This document shows, piece after piece, positions 28,898 through 39,232 of a DNA stretch of 64,000 nt (position 1 is the first letter of the stretch; every line of letters begins with the position of its first letter). The DNA is from Candidatus Endomicrobiellum roisinitermitis. GTDB lineage: Bacteria; Elusimicrobiota; Endomicrobiia; Endomicrobiales; Endomicrobiaceae. The stretch covers positions 1-64,000 of the forward strand of contig JAITSL010000050.1 in assembly GCA_031287855.1 (NCBI GenBank), in the 5' to 3' direction. The position numbers and the translations under genes were made by a program. The notes below the pieces were generated by a model. It was not told the DNA's origin. It ran no database searches and worked only from the letters and a program-made list of their open reading frames with translations.

Positions 28898-30362
28898 AAA
28901 TAAAATTTGTGTTTTTAATGTAGAAGGGGGTCAAGTGGAAAAACTATTAAATGAGATGTCTAGCCAATGTAAACCCGCTTATAGTGTAAATTTAGATGTA
29001 GAATGTGATTACCAAATCCCAGAAAGCTTGAAAAGAAATTCTCATTTAGGTCTTCCAAATATTGCTGAAAGTGACTTGCTTAGACATTTTATAAACCTTT
29101 CAAGGCAAAACTATGCTTTAAGTACAACATTTTATCCTCTTGGTTCATGTACTATGAAATACAATCCCTTAATCAATGAGCGTATTGCAAAGTTTAACGA
29201 GTTTAATGCTGTTCATCCTTATCAAGCACAAGAGACTATGCAAGGTATTTTAGAAATAATTTATAAACTAGAAAAAGATTTATGTGAAATTTCTGGGTTA
29301 GATTACTTTTCAGTACAACCTGCAGCTGGAGCTCATGGAGAATTTTCAGGCCTTTTAGTGATTTCAAAATATTTTAAATCTATAAAACAAAAAAGAGCCA
29401 AAATAATTATTCCTGACTCTGCTCACGGTACAAACCCTGCCTCTGCAGCGCTTGCTGGTTTTGACATTATTCCTTTCAAGTCTGAACTTGATGGTAGTTT
29501 ATCTATAGAAAAATTAAAAGAAATTTTAACGCCAGAAGTCGCGGTTGTTATGCTTACAGTTCCTAACACTTTAGGAGTATTTGAAAAATCAGTAGTAGAA
29601 GTTTCAAAAATAGTTCACGACAATGGAAGCCTTTTGTATTACGATGGAGCAAACCTTAATGCTGTTATGGGAATAATAAGGCCAGGTGATATAGGCTTTG
29701 ACGTTATGCATATAAATTTACATAAAACATTTTCTACGCCTCATGGTGGTGGTGGGCCAGGGGCAGGCCCTATTGGCGTAAAAGCTTTTTTGGAACCTTT
29801 TTTGCCAGTTCCAAGAGTAGAACTTAAAAAGTCAAAATATATTTTAAATTATAAAAAATCAAAAAGCATTGGCAAAGTTAAATCTTTTTTTGGGAATTTT
29901 TCTGTCCTTTTAAAGGCATATGTTTATATAAAATCATTAGGAAGTGTTGGTTTAAAAAATGTGTCAGAACAAGCAGTGTTAAATGCAAATTATATGCTTG
30001 CAAAATTAAAAAATATAATTGATGTGCCTGCAGGGGAAAAATGCATGCACGAATTTGTACTTTCACCAAAATCTGTTTTGAAAAATACTGTAAGAACATT
30101 AGATGTTGCTAAAAGACTTTTAGATTATGGCTATTATGCTCCAACAGTATATTTCCCTGCTATTGTAGAAGAAGCAATAATGATAGAACCAACAGAGACA
30201 GAATCTAAAGAAACATTAGACAAATTTATTGAAGTACTTATTAAAATTATATTAGAAGAATCTAATAAATGCCCTCAAAAAGTAAAAGATGCCCCGGTTA
30301 ATACTCCTGTTAAAAGGTTAAACGAAGTTGAAGCAGCAAGAAATCCAATTTTAAAATGGTAA
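28884..30362 (+). CDS. gcvPB: Glycine dehydrogenase (decarboxylating) subunit 2
   Basis: YPLGSCTMKYNP, GAHGEF, HGTNPASAALAGF, NLHKTFSTPHGGGGPGAGPIGV. Confidence 0.97.
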   Translation: MQKYKNKICVFNVEGGQVEKLLNEMSSQCKPAYSVNLDVECDYQIPESLKRNSHLGLPNIAESDLLRHFINLSRQNYALSTTFYPLGSCTMKYNPLINERIAKFNEFNAVHPYQAQETMQGILEIIYKLEKDLCEISGLDYFSVQPAAGAHGEFSGLLVISKYFKSIKQKRAKIIIPDSAHGTNPASAALAGFDIIPFKSELDGSLSIEKLKEILTPEVAVVMLTVPNTLGVFEKSVVEVSKIVHDNGSLLYYDGANLNAVMGIIRPGDIGFDVMHINLHKTFSTPHGGGGPGAGPIGVKAFLEPFLPVPRVELKKSKYILNYKKSKSIGKVKSFFGNFSVLLKAYVYIKSLGSVGLKNVSEQAVLNANYMLAKLKNIIDVPAGEKCMHEFVLSPKSVLKNTVRTLDVAKRLLDYGYYAPTVYFPAIVEEAIMIEPTETESKETLDKFIEVLIKIILEESNKCPQKVKDAPVNTPVKRLNEVEAARNPILKW

Positions 30363-30369
30363 TAAAAAC

Positions 30370-30864
30370 ATGAAAAATTTACAAAATATTAAAAGAGCGT
30401 TAACAAGAAGAGAAATGAAGCAAGAAATTTTAAAGCTTCAAAAAGATGGTAAAAAAGTAGTTTTCACAAACGGATGTTTTGATTTATTGCATTTAGGTCA
30501 TATTAGTCTTTTTAATAAAGCTAAAAGCTTAGGTGATATTTTGATAGTTGCAATAAATTCAGATAAATCGTTAAATTGTCTTAAAGGGACTAAAAGACCA
30601 TTAGTAAACCAAAAAGATAGAGCTAAACTAGTACTTACTTTAAAGCCTGTAGACTATGTTGTTGTTTTTGGAGAACAAAGTCCGAAGAAAATTCTAAGCG
30701 AACTTCGCCCGGACATTTTAGTTAAAGGTGGCGATTATAAATTATCAGAAATTGTTGGCAGAGAATACGTAAAAAAAGTGTACAGGTTTCCTATTGTAAA
30801 AGGTAGATCTACAACAAATTTAATAAACTTAATAGTAGAAAGATATGCTTCTAAAAAAACATAA
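30370..30864 (+). CDS. rfaE2: D-glycero-beta-D-manno-heptose 1-phosphate adenylyltransferase
   Basis: KVVFTNGCFDLLHLGHISLFNKAKSLGDILIVAINSDKS...GRSTTNLI. Confidence 0.93.
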   Translation: MKNLQNIKRALTRREMKQEILKLQKDGKKVVFTNGCFDLLHLGHISLFNKAKSLGDILIVAINSDKSLNCLKGTKRPLVNQKDRAKLVLTLKPVDYVVVFGEQSPKKILSELRPDILVKGGDYKLSEIVGREYVKKVYRFPIVKGRSTTNLINLIVERYASKKT

Positions 30865-31384
30865 AAATAAAGTTGGCAACAAATTTAACAATCAAAAAAC
30901 AAACATATCTTTTTCTTCTTGTATAAATTCTCTAAACATTTCTGCCCAAAAAGCTGTTTTAAGGATTATTGATGCTAATTTAAACCGTTGCCGAGAAGGA
31001 CTGAGAGTTGTAGAAGATAGTTTAAGGTTTGTTTTAAACGATGGAAAGCTTTATAAAAAAGTTCGCACAGTCCGCCACAATACAGACAAAATTTTAAGAA
31101 ATGTTTATGATACCATTATAAAAGAAAGGGATTCTTTTGGCGATTCAGGTAGACAAATGTCTGAAACTTCAAAAAAAGATTTACGTTCTATACTTGTTGC
31201 TAACTTTAAAAGAGCACAAGAATCTTTGAGAGTTTTAGAAGAATATTCAAAAAATTTTTACCCTGAATTTCCATCAGAATTTAAAAAACAAAGATACGAA
31301 ACTTATATGATAGAAAAAGAAGTTTATTTGAAATATGAAGATTTTTTTGTAGCAAGATATACTAACCGGAAAACTTTTAAATGA
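30845..31384 (+). CDS. thiD2: Stand-alone ThiD2-type domain protein (putative HMP-P kinase)
   Basis: RIIDANLNRCREGLRVVEDSLRFVLND...HNTDKIL...LRSILVANFKRAQESLRVLEEYSK; overlaps rfaE2 by 20 nt. Confidence 0.75.
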   Translation: MLLKKHKNKVGNKFNNQKTNISFSSCINSLNISAQKAVLRIIDANLNRCREGLRVVEDSLRFVLNDGKLYKKVRTVRHNTDKILRNVYDTIIKERDSFGDSGRQMSETSKKDLRSILVANFKRAQESLRVLEEYSKNFYPEFPSEFKKQRYETYMIEKEVYLKYEDFFVARYTNRKTFK

Positions 31385-32757
31385 ATAAAGAAACAATAAA
31401 AATACTTTCACAAGGTGAAAGTATAAATAGAGAATTTAAGGAATGTTATAATAAAATAGGGAACAGTGTTTATGAAACAGTTTGTGCTTTTTTAAATACA
31501 AAAGGTGGAGATATTTTTCTTGGTGCTAAGGATAATAAAGAAATTGTTGGAATTAATAAAGAATATATTACTTTAATCAAACAAGACTTTGTCAATTCTG
31601 TAAATAATCAATCAAAATTATCTACAGCGTTTTGCCTGTCTGTTGAAGAAGTTTATATATGAGATAAAGTTATTTTACATATTTTTGTTCCAGAAGGTTC
31701 GCAAATATATAGATGTGGTTCAAGAATTTTTATACGTAATAATTCAGGTGATTTTGATATTACAAATAATAATCAAGAAGTTGCAAATTTATATATAAGA
31801 AAACAAAGTTCTTATTCTGAAAATAGAATATTCCCTGCCGTTAAAATGAGCGATTTGCTAAAAGACTTAATAGATTAAAGTTAGGAAGTTAGCAAACATT
31901 CAAAACAATGACAATCAATGGAAAGGTATGTCGGATAAAGATATATGTCCTGCTACAGGGAAAGAAGGTTTTACATTAGCTGGCATACTTTTGTTTGGCA
32001 GAGATGATGTTATCGCTGTTGCAGCTCCTGGATTTAGTATAGATTTAATTAAAAGAGTTGATAATCCTGACAGATACGATGACAGAGTTGATTTAAGAAC
32101 AAATCTTATAGATTCTTACGAACAAGCGATGGAATTTGTCGTAAAACATTACCAGATCCTTTTTATATGGAAGAAACTGGCCAAAGAATAAGTTTAAGAA
32201 GCAATATTTTTCGTGAATTGATAGCCAACATTATTGTACATAAAGAGTATTTCGGTGGAGAACCTACAAGATTTATAATAGAAAAAGATAGAATTTTAAC
32301 AGAAAACAGCAATAGATCATATATAAATGGTATCATGAACCTTTCTAATTTAGTGCCACACCCTAAAAATCCTAATATTGCCAGGCTATTTAGACAAATT
32401 GGTAGGGTAGAAAAACTTGGATCAGGGGTTAGAAAGTTGTATGAACTTTGTAAATTATATTCAGGTTATGATCCAGTAATTTGTGACGAAAATGTATTTA
32501 AATTTAGTCTTCGTATAGATTTTTTAAATAGAAATTTACATCAAGATACCATGCATGATAATGAAAAAGGAGTTCTTTTATTTTGTAAAGTTCCAAAGAC
32601 AAGACGTCAAATACAAAGCCACATTAAAATGAGAAATAGAGATTATTTTAGGAAATCTATTTTAAATCCACTTGTTAAATCTGTGAGACTACCCTTGACA
32701 ATGCCAGATAAACCTAAAAGTAAAAATCAAAAGTATGTTACAAAAAGAGGAAAATAA
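31381..32757 (+). pseudogene. AlbA_2/Schlafen-type ATP-binding transcriptional regulator pseudogene
   Basis: EFKECYNKIGNSVYETVCAFLNTKGGDIFLGAKDN...; stop TGA about 31660, frameshifts near 31875 and 32155; later frames LAGILLFG and NIFRELIANIIVHKEYFGG...FRQIGRVEKLGSGVRKL. Confidence 0.9.
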
Positions 32758-32758
32758 A

Positions 32759-34024
32759 ATGACGTTAATTGAAACTGCACAAAATAAACAAGAAAATGAC
32801 TTAATAAAAAAAGTGGCGCAATTAGAAAATTTAAGTGAAGAGTTTGTCAGAGAAGGTGTTGCATCAGGGAGCATTGTTATACCCAAAAATATTAATAGAA
32901 ATTTTAAGAAAATTGTCGGCATTGGTACAGGACTAAAAACCAAAATTAATGCTAATATTGGCACTTCTCCAGATCATATAGATATTAAAGAAGAACTTGA
33001 AAAACTTGATGTTGCAGTCAAAGCCGGGGCAGATGCTGTTATGGATTTGTCTACAGGTGGCAACTTAACTCAAATAAGAAAAGAAATTCTTGCAATTTCG
33101 CCTGTTCAAATAGGCACTGTTCCTATCTATGAAGCAGCTTGTAAAACAGTTGCAAAGGGTAAAAAAGTATCTCAGATAGATGAGGAACTTTTATTTGACA
33201 TTATAGAAGAGCAAGCGCAACAAGGGGTAGATTTTATTACAGTTCATTGTGGTATTAACAGAGCTAGTGTAGAAATATTAAATAGACAAGGACGTTTAGC
33301 AGGAGTGGTAAGCAGAGGAGGCTCTTTCCTAGTTAAGTATATTAATGCAACTGGTAAAGAAAACCCTCTGTACGAGCAGTATGATAGACTTTTAACAATT
33401 GCAAAAAAGTATGACATTACATTAAGTTTAGGTGACGGGTTTAGGCCTGGATGCATATATGATGCTTCAGATGGGCCTCAAATGGCAGAACTTTCAGTTT
33501 TAGGAGAGCTTGTTATAAGGGCAAGACAAGAGGGAGTTCAGTCTATGATAGAAGGTCCAGGGCACATACCTTTAAACCAAATAGAAGCAAATGTTACCCT
33601 TGCAAAAAGGATGGGACATAATGCTCCTTTGTATTTTTTAGGGCCTTTAGTTACAGACATAGCTCCAGGATATGACCATATAACATCGGCAATAGGTGGA
33701 GCGTTAGCTGCTTCTTATGGTGTTGATTTTATTTGTTATGTTACTCCTGCTGAACACCTAAGGCTTCCTGAGGTTTGCGATGTCCATGAAGGGGTGATTT
33801 CTGCAAAAATAGCGGGCCATGCTGCAGATATTGTTAAAGGTGTTAAAGGTGCAAAGGAACGTGATAACGAAATGTCTAAATGGCGTAAAGCAAGAAATTG
33901 GGGTAAACAAAAAGAATTTTGTTTAGATCCAGAAAAATTTGCAAAAGAAAGGGCAAAATTGCTTCCGCGGCAAGAAGATGTATGTACAATGTGCGGAAAA
34001 TTTTGTTCTATGAAAGACGAGTAA
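32759..34024 (+). CDS. thiC: Phosphomethylpyrimidine synthase
   Basis: TVHCGINRASVEIL, SRGGSFLVKYI, MIEGPGHIPLNQIEANV, terminal CTMCGKFCSMK. Confidence 0.97.
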   Translation: MTLIETAQNKQENDLIKKVAQLENLSEEFVREGVASGSIVIPKNINRNFKKIVGIGTGLKTKINANIGTSPDHIDIKEELEKLDVAVKAGADAVMDLSTGGNLTQIRKEILAISPVQIGTVPIYEAACKTVAKGKKVSQIDEELLFDIIEEQAQQGVDFITVHCGINRASVEILNRQGRLAGVVSRGGSFLVKYINATGKENPLYEQYDRLLTIAKKYDITLSLGDGFRPGCIYDASDGPQMAELSVLGELVIRARQEGVQSMIEGPGHIPLNQIEANVTLAKRMGHNAPLYFLGPLVTDIAPGYDHITSAIGGALAASYGVDFICYVTPAEHLRLPEVCDVHEGVISAKIAGHAADIVKGVKGAKERDNEMSKWRKARNWGKQKEFCLDPEKFAKERAKLLPRQEDVCTMCGKFCSMKDE

Positions 34025-34028
34025 GTTG

Positions 34029-34484
34029 TTATTGGGTATGTTTTTTAAAGTTTTTCTTTAAAAAAGCCATATATCTTGGGAAAGTGACGATTGTTTTTGT
34101 TTTCCCAACCCAAACGTAGGTGCCAAGATCTTTTTGAAATTTAATTTTTATAGGATTTGCCGGGTCTAGTTCGTTTACATACCAAGCAGAACCAATAATA
34201 TTTTTGTAACGTTTTTTTGCTTTTATAGTAGAGATAAAATGGCTATTTTGTGTAATTAAATTGCCATACTTTTTTAATTGCTGTTTTACTATTTCTTCAG
34301 CTTGGTCAACATCTGGGAAAACGCTTATAAAATTTATATGTAAAATTGCTGCCATGTTTGTTGTTTGTTCTTGAAAATCTACAAAATAGTCTGTATTTTC
34401 AATTAGGTTAGCAAAACAGGCATTACTTAAAAACATAAAAGAAGCTGAAAATAAAAACACAATAAAATATTTTTTCACATACAA
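34029..34484 (-). CDS. Secreted protein of unknown function
   Basis: Signal peptide MYVKKYFIVFLFSASFMFLSNACFA; no recognised domain. Confidence 0.65.
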   Translation of the reverse strand: MYVKKYFIVFLFSASFMFLSNACFANLIENTDYFVDFQEQTTNMAAILHINFISVFPDVDQAEEIVKQQLKKYGNLITQNSHFISTIKAKKRYKNIIGSAWYVNELDPANPIKIKFQKDLGTYVWVGKTKTIVTFPRYMAFLKKNFKKHTQ

Positions 34485-34572
34485 CGCCTAAACAGTAAAT
34501 TTATATAAATTATATTTTACAATTTTAATATTTTATAGTAAACTAAAAAATTATAACAATAAAGAGGACAAA

Positions 34573-35100
34573 GTGGGGATTATTGGAACTTCAAAAAAAG
34601 TGAGATTGTTTTGTGGAATAATTTTTTCAGATGAAAAAATAAAGCAAAACACATTTACTATTTTAGAAAACAAATTTGGGAGAATAGAGTTTGTTAGTGA
34701 TATTATGCCTTTTGATTTTTCAAGTTATTACAATCCGGAAATGGGAGAGAATTTAAAACGTTTATGGATTTCTTTTGAAAAGTTAATTTTATCCTCACAA
34801 CTTGCTAGTATAAAAGTTTTTACAAACTCTCTAGAGGATTCATTTGCAATAAATTCTAAAAGACAAATAAATGTAGATCCTGGGTATATTACTCCGGCAA
34901 ACGTTATTCTTGCTACAACAAAAGATTATAGTCATAGAATTTATTTAGATAATGGCATCTATGGAGAAGTTACAACTATATATAAAAAAAGAGGGTACAT
35001 TAAACTCCCTTGGTCGTATCCAGACTATCTTTCTGATACAGCTACAAAATTTCTACTTAAGGTTAGGCAAAGTCTTATAATGTGTCTTAAAGAGGAATAA
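34573..35100 (+). CDS. DUF4416 family protein
   Basis: [13 protein letters not shown]...[25 protein letters not shown]. Confidence 0.85.
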   Translation: MGIIGTSKKVRLFCGIIFSDEKIKQNTFTILENKFGRIEFVSDIMPFDFSSYYNPEMGENLKRLWISFEKLILSSQLASIKVFTNSLEDSFAINSKRQINVDPGYITPANVILATTKDYSHRIYLDNGIYGEVTTIYKKRGYIKLPWSYPDYLSDTATKFLLKVRQSLIMCLKEE

Positions 35101-36179
35101 TGTTTATTGTTATAATTGTATATTGTTTAAGTTTTATTTATATTGCTTGGCGTATAAATTTTGGGTTGAACATAAGATATCCATACAAAAGATATTTATA
35201 TGGTTTGTTAGCGTTTATTGCTACTTTAAGTGTTCTATCTTTTATTAATAATAGGGGTACTATTCCTTTAATTTATTATATTGCTCCGTTTGGTTTTATG
35301 TGTATGGGTATAGGACAAATAATGCTTACATTTTTTATTGCAAATGATGCTGCTAATCTTATTAACTGCATATTAAAAATTAAAAACTTTAGATATTATT
35401 CAACCATGATAACGTCCTTTTTAAGTATTATAGCTTGTCTTATATCTTTGATAGATTTTGTTTTTGTGTTAAATATAAGAGATATAAAAATAAAAGTACC
35501 GACCTTACCTGTAAATTCTCTAAAAGTAGTTTTACTTTCAGATATTCATATTAATAAATACACAAGTCCAAAAGTTATAAACAAAATTTTTGATAAGGTT
35601 ATTTCTCTAAAGCCTGACATGATAGCTATTACTGGTGACGTTATAGATTTAGATATTAATAAAAATGATAAGTATCTTGAGTATGGGTTCCAAAAATTAA
35701 AAGCCAAGTACGGAACATTTGCTGTAACAGGCAATCACGAGTATTACACAGGCGTGCAATCTTATTTAGATATGTTTGCAAAGCTTGGCATCAAAGTTTT
35801 AGAAAATGATAGTGTTTTGGCAAACAACGTTATCAACGTTGCAGGTATTAAAGATAAAGATTATAAAAGCCAAGAAAATATTATTAAGACTTTATCTAAC
35901 ATAGATAAAACTTACCCAGTACTGTTTTTAAGTCATAGACCAGAGTCTTTTGATTATTCTTCTAATAATGATGTTAAAATAGTGCAGTTTTCGGGCCACA
36001 CGCATGCTGGCCAAATTCCACCTGCAACAATAGTTATAAAATATTTTATGAAATATTATTATGGGCTATATTTTAATAACGGGTCAACTATGTACATAAC
36101 CTCAGGGACTAGGGTTTGGGGCCCACCAATGAGACTTTTTAACGTAAGCGAAATAGCTGTGGTTAGTTTAGAAAAGTAG
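35100..36179 (+). CDS. Membrane-anchored metallophosphoesterase
   Basis: [43 protein letters not shown]. Confidence 0.93.
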   Translation: MFIVIIVYCLSFIYIAWRINFGLNIRYPYKRYLYGLLAFIATLSVLSFINNRGTIPLIYYIAPFGFMCMGIGQIMLTFFIANDAANLINCILKIKNFRYYSTMITSFLSIIACLISLIDFVFVLNIRDIKIKVPTLPVNSLKVVLLSDIHINKYTSPKVINKIFDKVISLKPDMIAITGDVIDLDINKNDKYLEYGFQKLKAKYGTFAVTGNHEYYTGVQSYLDMFAKLGIKVLENDSVLANNVINVAGIKDKDYKSQENIIKTLSNIDKTYPVLFLSHRPESFDYSSNNDVKIVQFSGHTHAGQIPPATIVIKYFMKYYYGLYFNNGSTMYITSGTRVWGPPMRLFNVSEIAVVSLEK

Positions 36180-36189
36180 GCCTGTAAGA

Positions 36190-36840
36190 CTATATATTTT
36201 TAGCTACAATAATAGTAGTTTGTCCTATTTGCCAAACTTTTTTTACATTTCTAAAACCAGCTTTTATAAGAAGAGCAATTTCGTTTTCTGTCGTTAAGGG
36301 TGTGTCATAATGATATACTGATATTCTTGAATATTGTTTTTAATGTAAAATTGATCACGTTGTATAAAATTAAAATTTTCTTCTAATTGATTTATAGCAA
36401 AATAGTCGCACTCTATAATAAGCTCCGGTTGAGATAAGCGATTCATAAATTTTTTTATAAATTGTTAATTTTTGCTGATGCTTAAAATGATGTAATGTTT
36501 CAAATGAAATGGTAACGCCAAATATTCTTTTACCCAAATCAATATTAAAATAATTGTCGCAGATTAAGTCTAAATTTTTATTAGGATATTTCTTTTTAGG
36601 TTCGTTTAGCATAGCCTGTGTTAAATCTATTCCTGTAACATTTATATCAGGATAAACTTTAAAAATTTCGTCAAGCTCTAATCCTGTACCACATCCTAAG
36701 TCAAGTAAATTTTTTGTGTGTGGTGGAATGAGTGATGCCATTTTTTTATAACTTTGACGACAACCATCAACATTTAACATGTACTCGTCGTAGATCTTAA
36801 CGCGCTTTGTAAAAAACTCATCCATTTTTTCTATATTCAT
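36190..36840 (-). pseudogene. Class I SAM-dependent methyltransferase, frameshifted
   Basis: LLDLGCGTGLELDEIFKVYPDINVTGIDLTQAML...TISFETLHHF; C-terminus HYDTPLTTENEIALLIKAGFRNVKKVWQIGQTTIIVAKNI* is in another frame. Confidence 0.85.
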
Positions 36841-36895
36841 TTTTATATTCCTTTGATTAAAATTTTTCTCAGTATAATTATATTTAGAATGCAGA

Positions 36896-38302
36896 TTATT
36901 TAAAATATTTTCTTCCAGGCCTAATTATAAGAGTTTGTCCAGGTTTTAAGTATTTGTGTTTTAATAAGAATGGATTGTCTTTATAAATTTCTTTTTGCGA
37001 AGTTTTGTATTTAGAGGCAATTTTTTCTAAATATTCACCTTTTACAACTTTATGTTTTACAAACCCTGGAGAAGGGTTTAAATCTTTAACTTTAGAAAGA
37101 TTTTCTAAGAATAGGTCTTTGCTACCAGAAGGTATTTTTAGTGCAAAGTTTGAATACCCTAAAGGAGTACTCCAAGCTTGTAGTGCAGGGTTTAATTTTT
37201 TTACCTCTTCTAATGTTGTATTTGCGCAACTTGCAACAATTTTTAAGTCTATAACTTTGTCAGTATAATATACATCATATTTTAAAGGGGGGTCATATTT
37301 AAGATCACTAAAACCGTATAACTTTAAATCTTTAGCGATTGTTGCAGCGGCTATAAATTGAGGCACATAGTTTTGTGTTTCTTTTGGTATAGCATTTCTA
37401 TTAATCATTTCAGAAATACTTGAAGCGTTAGAAAACCTCATATCTCTAATAAGCCCATATTCCCCTCTATTATATGCAGCTAGCGCTAAGTGCCAGTCAT
37501 TTAGCATAAGATATAGTTGTTTTAAGTATAAACACGCAGCTTTTGTAGATTTTTCTGGATCTTTTCTTTCATCTACCCAATAGTTGATTTGCAATCCAAG
37601 CGCTCTCCCTCTATGGGCCATAATTTGCCAAAGCCCTACTGCTCCTGCACGGGATACGGTATTAATATTGTATAAACTTTCAACTATAGGTAAATATAAC
37701 AGCTCTTCTGGCAAATTCATTCCTCTTAAAGTTTCCAAGATAATATCTTTGTATGCTCCACTACGTTCGAAAGCAAGTTGTATCCTTTCTTTTGCAGATT
37801 TAGATGAATATATAGTAATATACTTTTCTACAAGAGAATTATCTTCAGAAGACATAGCAATTGAATAATCTTTAGTGATTGGCGTTATAGTAGTTGCAGT
37901 AGAAAAATATATAGTATTTAATTGTTTTAATATTTCATTTAAATTGTCGAAAATAACAAAATATAAAGCAGAGTCAATATCTGCAGATTTTAAGGTGTCT
38001 AAAAACAAATTAAAGTTTTTCTTTGCGCGTTTAAGGTTATTATCTTTAAACGCATTATAAGATTTTTGATAATAAACTTGCGCTAAAGTAATTTTAGATT
38101 TCGTTTTGGAATCATTAGCAGCTTCTTGTAAAGCTTTTGCTGCTTTAGATATGCTTGAGTCTTCTACAGTATTTGAGGATATAGTTAGGTCTGCCTGAGT
38201 TGTAACATTTTGTTCGTTTATGATTGTGTTTTCTTCTTGAGCTTTTAAAGTATGGCATGTAAAAAGTAGCAGACTAATAAGTAGAATTTTATAATTGCTC
38301 AT
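36896..38302 (-). CDS. Lytic murein transglycosylase with LysM domains (MltD-like)
   Basis: LPIVESLYNINTVSRAGAVGLWQIM, ALAAYNRGEYG; C-term VKGEYLEKIASKYKTSQKEIYKDN. Confidence 0.92.
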   Translation of the reverse strand: MSNYKILLISLLLFTCHTLKAQEENTIINEQNVTTQADLTISSNTVEDSSISKAAKALQEAANDSKTKSKITLAQVYYQKSYNAFKDNNLKRAKKNFNLFLDTLKSADIDSALYFVIFDNLNEILKQLNTIYFSTATTITPITKDYSIAMSSEDNSLVEKYITIYSSKSAKERIQLAFERSGAYKDIILETLRGMNLPEELLYLPIVESLYNINTVSRAGAVGLWQIMAHRGRALGLQINYWVDERKDPEKSTKAACLYLKQLYLMLNDWHLALAAYNRGEYGLIRDMRFSNASSISEMINRNAIPKETQNYVPQFIAAATIAKDLKLYGFSDLKYDPPLKYDVYYTDKVIDLKIVASCANTTLEEVKKLNPALQAWSTPLGYSNFALKIPSGSKDLFLENLSKVKDLNPSPGFVKHKVVKGEYLEKIASKYKTSQKEIYKDNPFLLKHKYLKPGQTLIIRPGRKYFK

Positions 38303-38329
38303 AAAATATTATAGCATACTTTTGTACAT

Positions 38330-38515
38330 AGTATCCCTGAATTGACAGGTTTTAAGGAGACAAGTGTAAGTGTAGCAGGTCAAACAATTAATCTAGTAAC
38401 TCACAGCACGTTTAGTGTTAAATATGTTTATGGAGCGTACTTAAGTCTTGATCCAAAGGATAATGCATCCTATATCTGTGGACTTTTGTCCTATCAATAT
38501 GGATAATAATACTCT
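38330..38515 (+). pseudogene. Surface/adhesin-like protein fragment left of the MITE
   Basis: PELTGFKETSVSVAGQTINLVTHSTFSVKYVYGAYLSLDPKDNASYICGLLSYQYG*. Confidence 0.4.
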
Positions 38516-38585
38516 TAAATATTAATAGTAGCGTTGTAGGAGGGTAGGCTGTACGGCTTTATGTATATTTGCTTAATGAGTAAGT

Positions 38586-38910
38586 GGTTGGTGTGGTTTA
38601 GAGCTTTATCTACGTTACTAGAGCAATCGCAAGAAACATTTAATCAAATTAGCAAACTTGCAAAATGATAAGACAACAAAGACTTACTATAACGCATATT
38701 CTTACTATGCCATTTTCTACACTGCTGCGTTAAAAAACTTGTGTTTATGGTACGATAAACCCTGTGTTTTTTGCCTTGCATTGTCAAAAAACTCACAGCA
38801 ATTATAAGCATTAGGGTTTTTAGACAGACCCCTTTTGAAATATTAAATGTTTATTGCTCATAAGTCGCTCTTTGAGGTAACTCCGTTAAGGTTCTAAACT
38901 ACACCAACCA
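38586..38910. mobile_element. MITE-like element copy 4 (one inner end lost)
   Basis: GGTTGGTGTGGTTTAGAGCTTTATCTACGTTACTAGAG... / ...CTCCGTTAAGGTTCTAAACTACACCAACC; inner right end ...TTAGGGTTTTTAGACAGACCCC. Confidence 0.8.
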
Positions 38911-39163
38911 AGTTATATCTGTGTCAGGAAATACCATCAATATCAGTAGTGATGTGGGTAGAAATGATGAGGGAAGTTTGAATGTTTATGCGGTGCGGGT
39001 GTGGGAATGGGAATGGGAATGGAACTAATGCTGGGAGTAGTAATATCTCTACGATTACTGCTGCTAATAACAATATATTCTTAATCTAAAAGTAACCTAA
39101 GTTTGCCTGATGTTAATCTGTATGGCGTGCATGTTGATGTGCAGGGGACTGTTTTTTAAATCC
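38911..39163 (+). pseudogene. Surface/autotransporter-like protein fragment right of the MITE
   Basis: VISVSGNTINISSDVGRNDEGSLNVYA... then shifted frames ...GMGTNAGSSNISTITAANNN..., DVNLYGVHVDVQGTVF*. Confidence 0.45.
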
Positions 39164-39232
39164 GCTCAAGTCAGGTATTGTTTGATCAAAACTCAAGACA
39201 TACGCCTGTGGTTAGTAGATAGTTGTATTTTG

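Noticed and set aside
30845-30864. 20-nt overlap of rfaE2 and thiD2 considered as a possible frameshift artefact
   Set aside because: Both proteins have complete domains; short overlaps are normal in compact operons
30985-31015. CTGAGAG word preceding thiC region, possible TPP riboswitch core
   Set aside because: Lies in frame inside thiD2 (CGAGAAGGACTGAGAGTT = REGLRV) and far from thiC; no partner THI-box element seen
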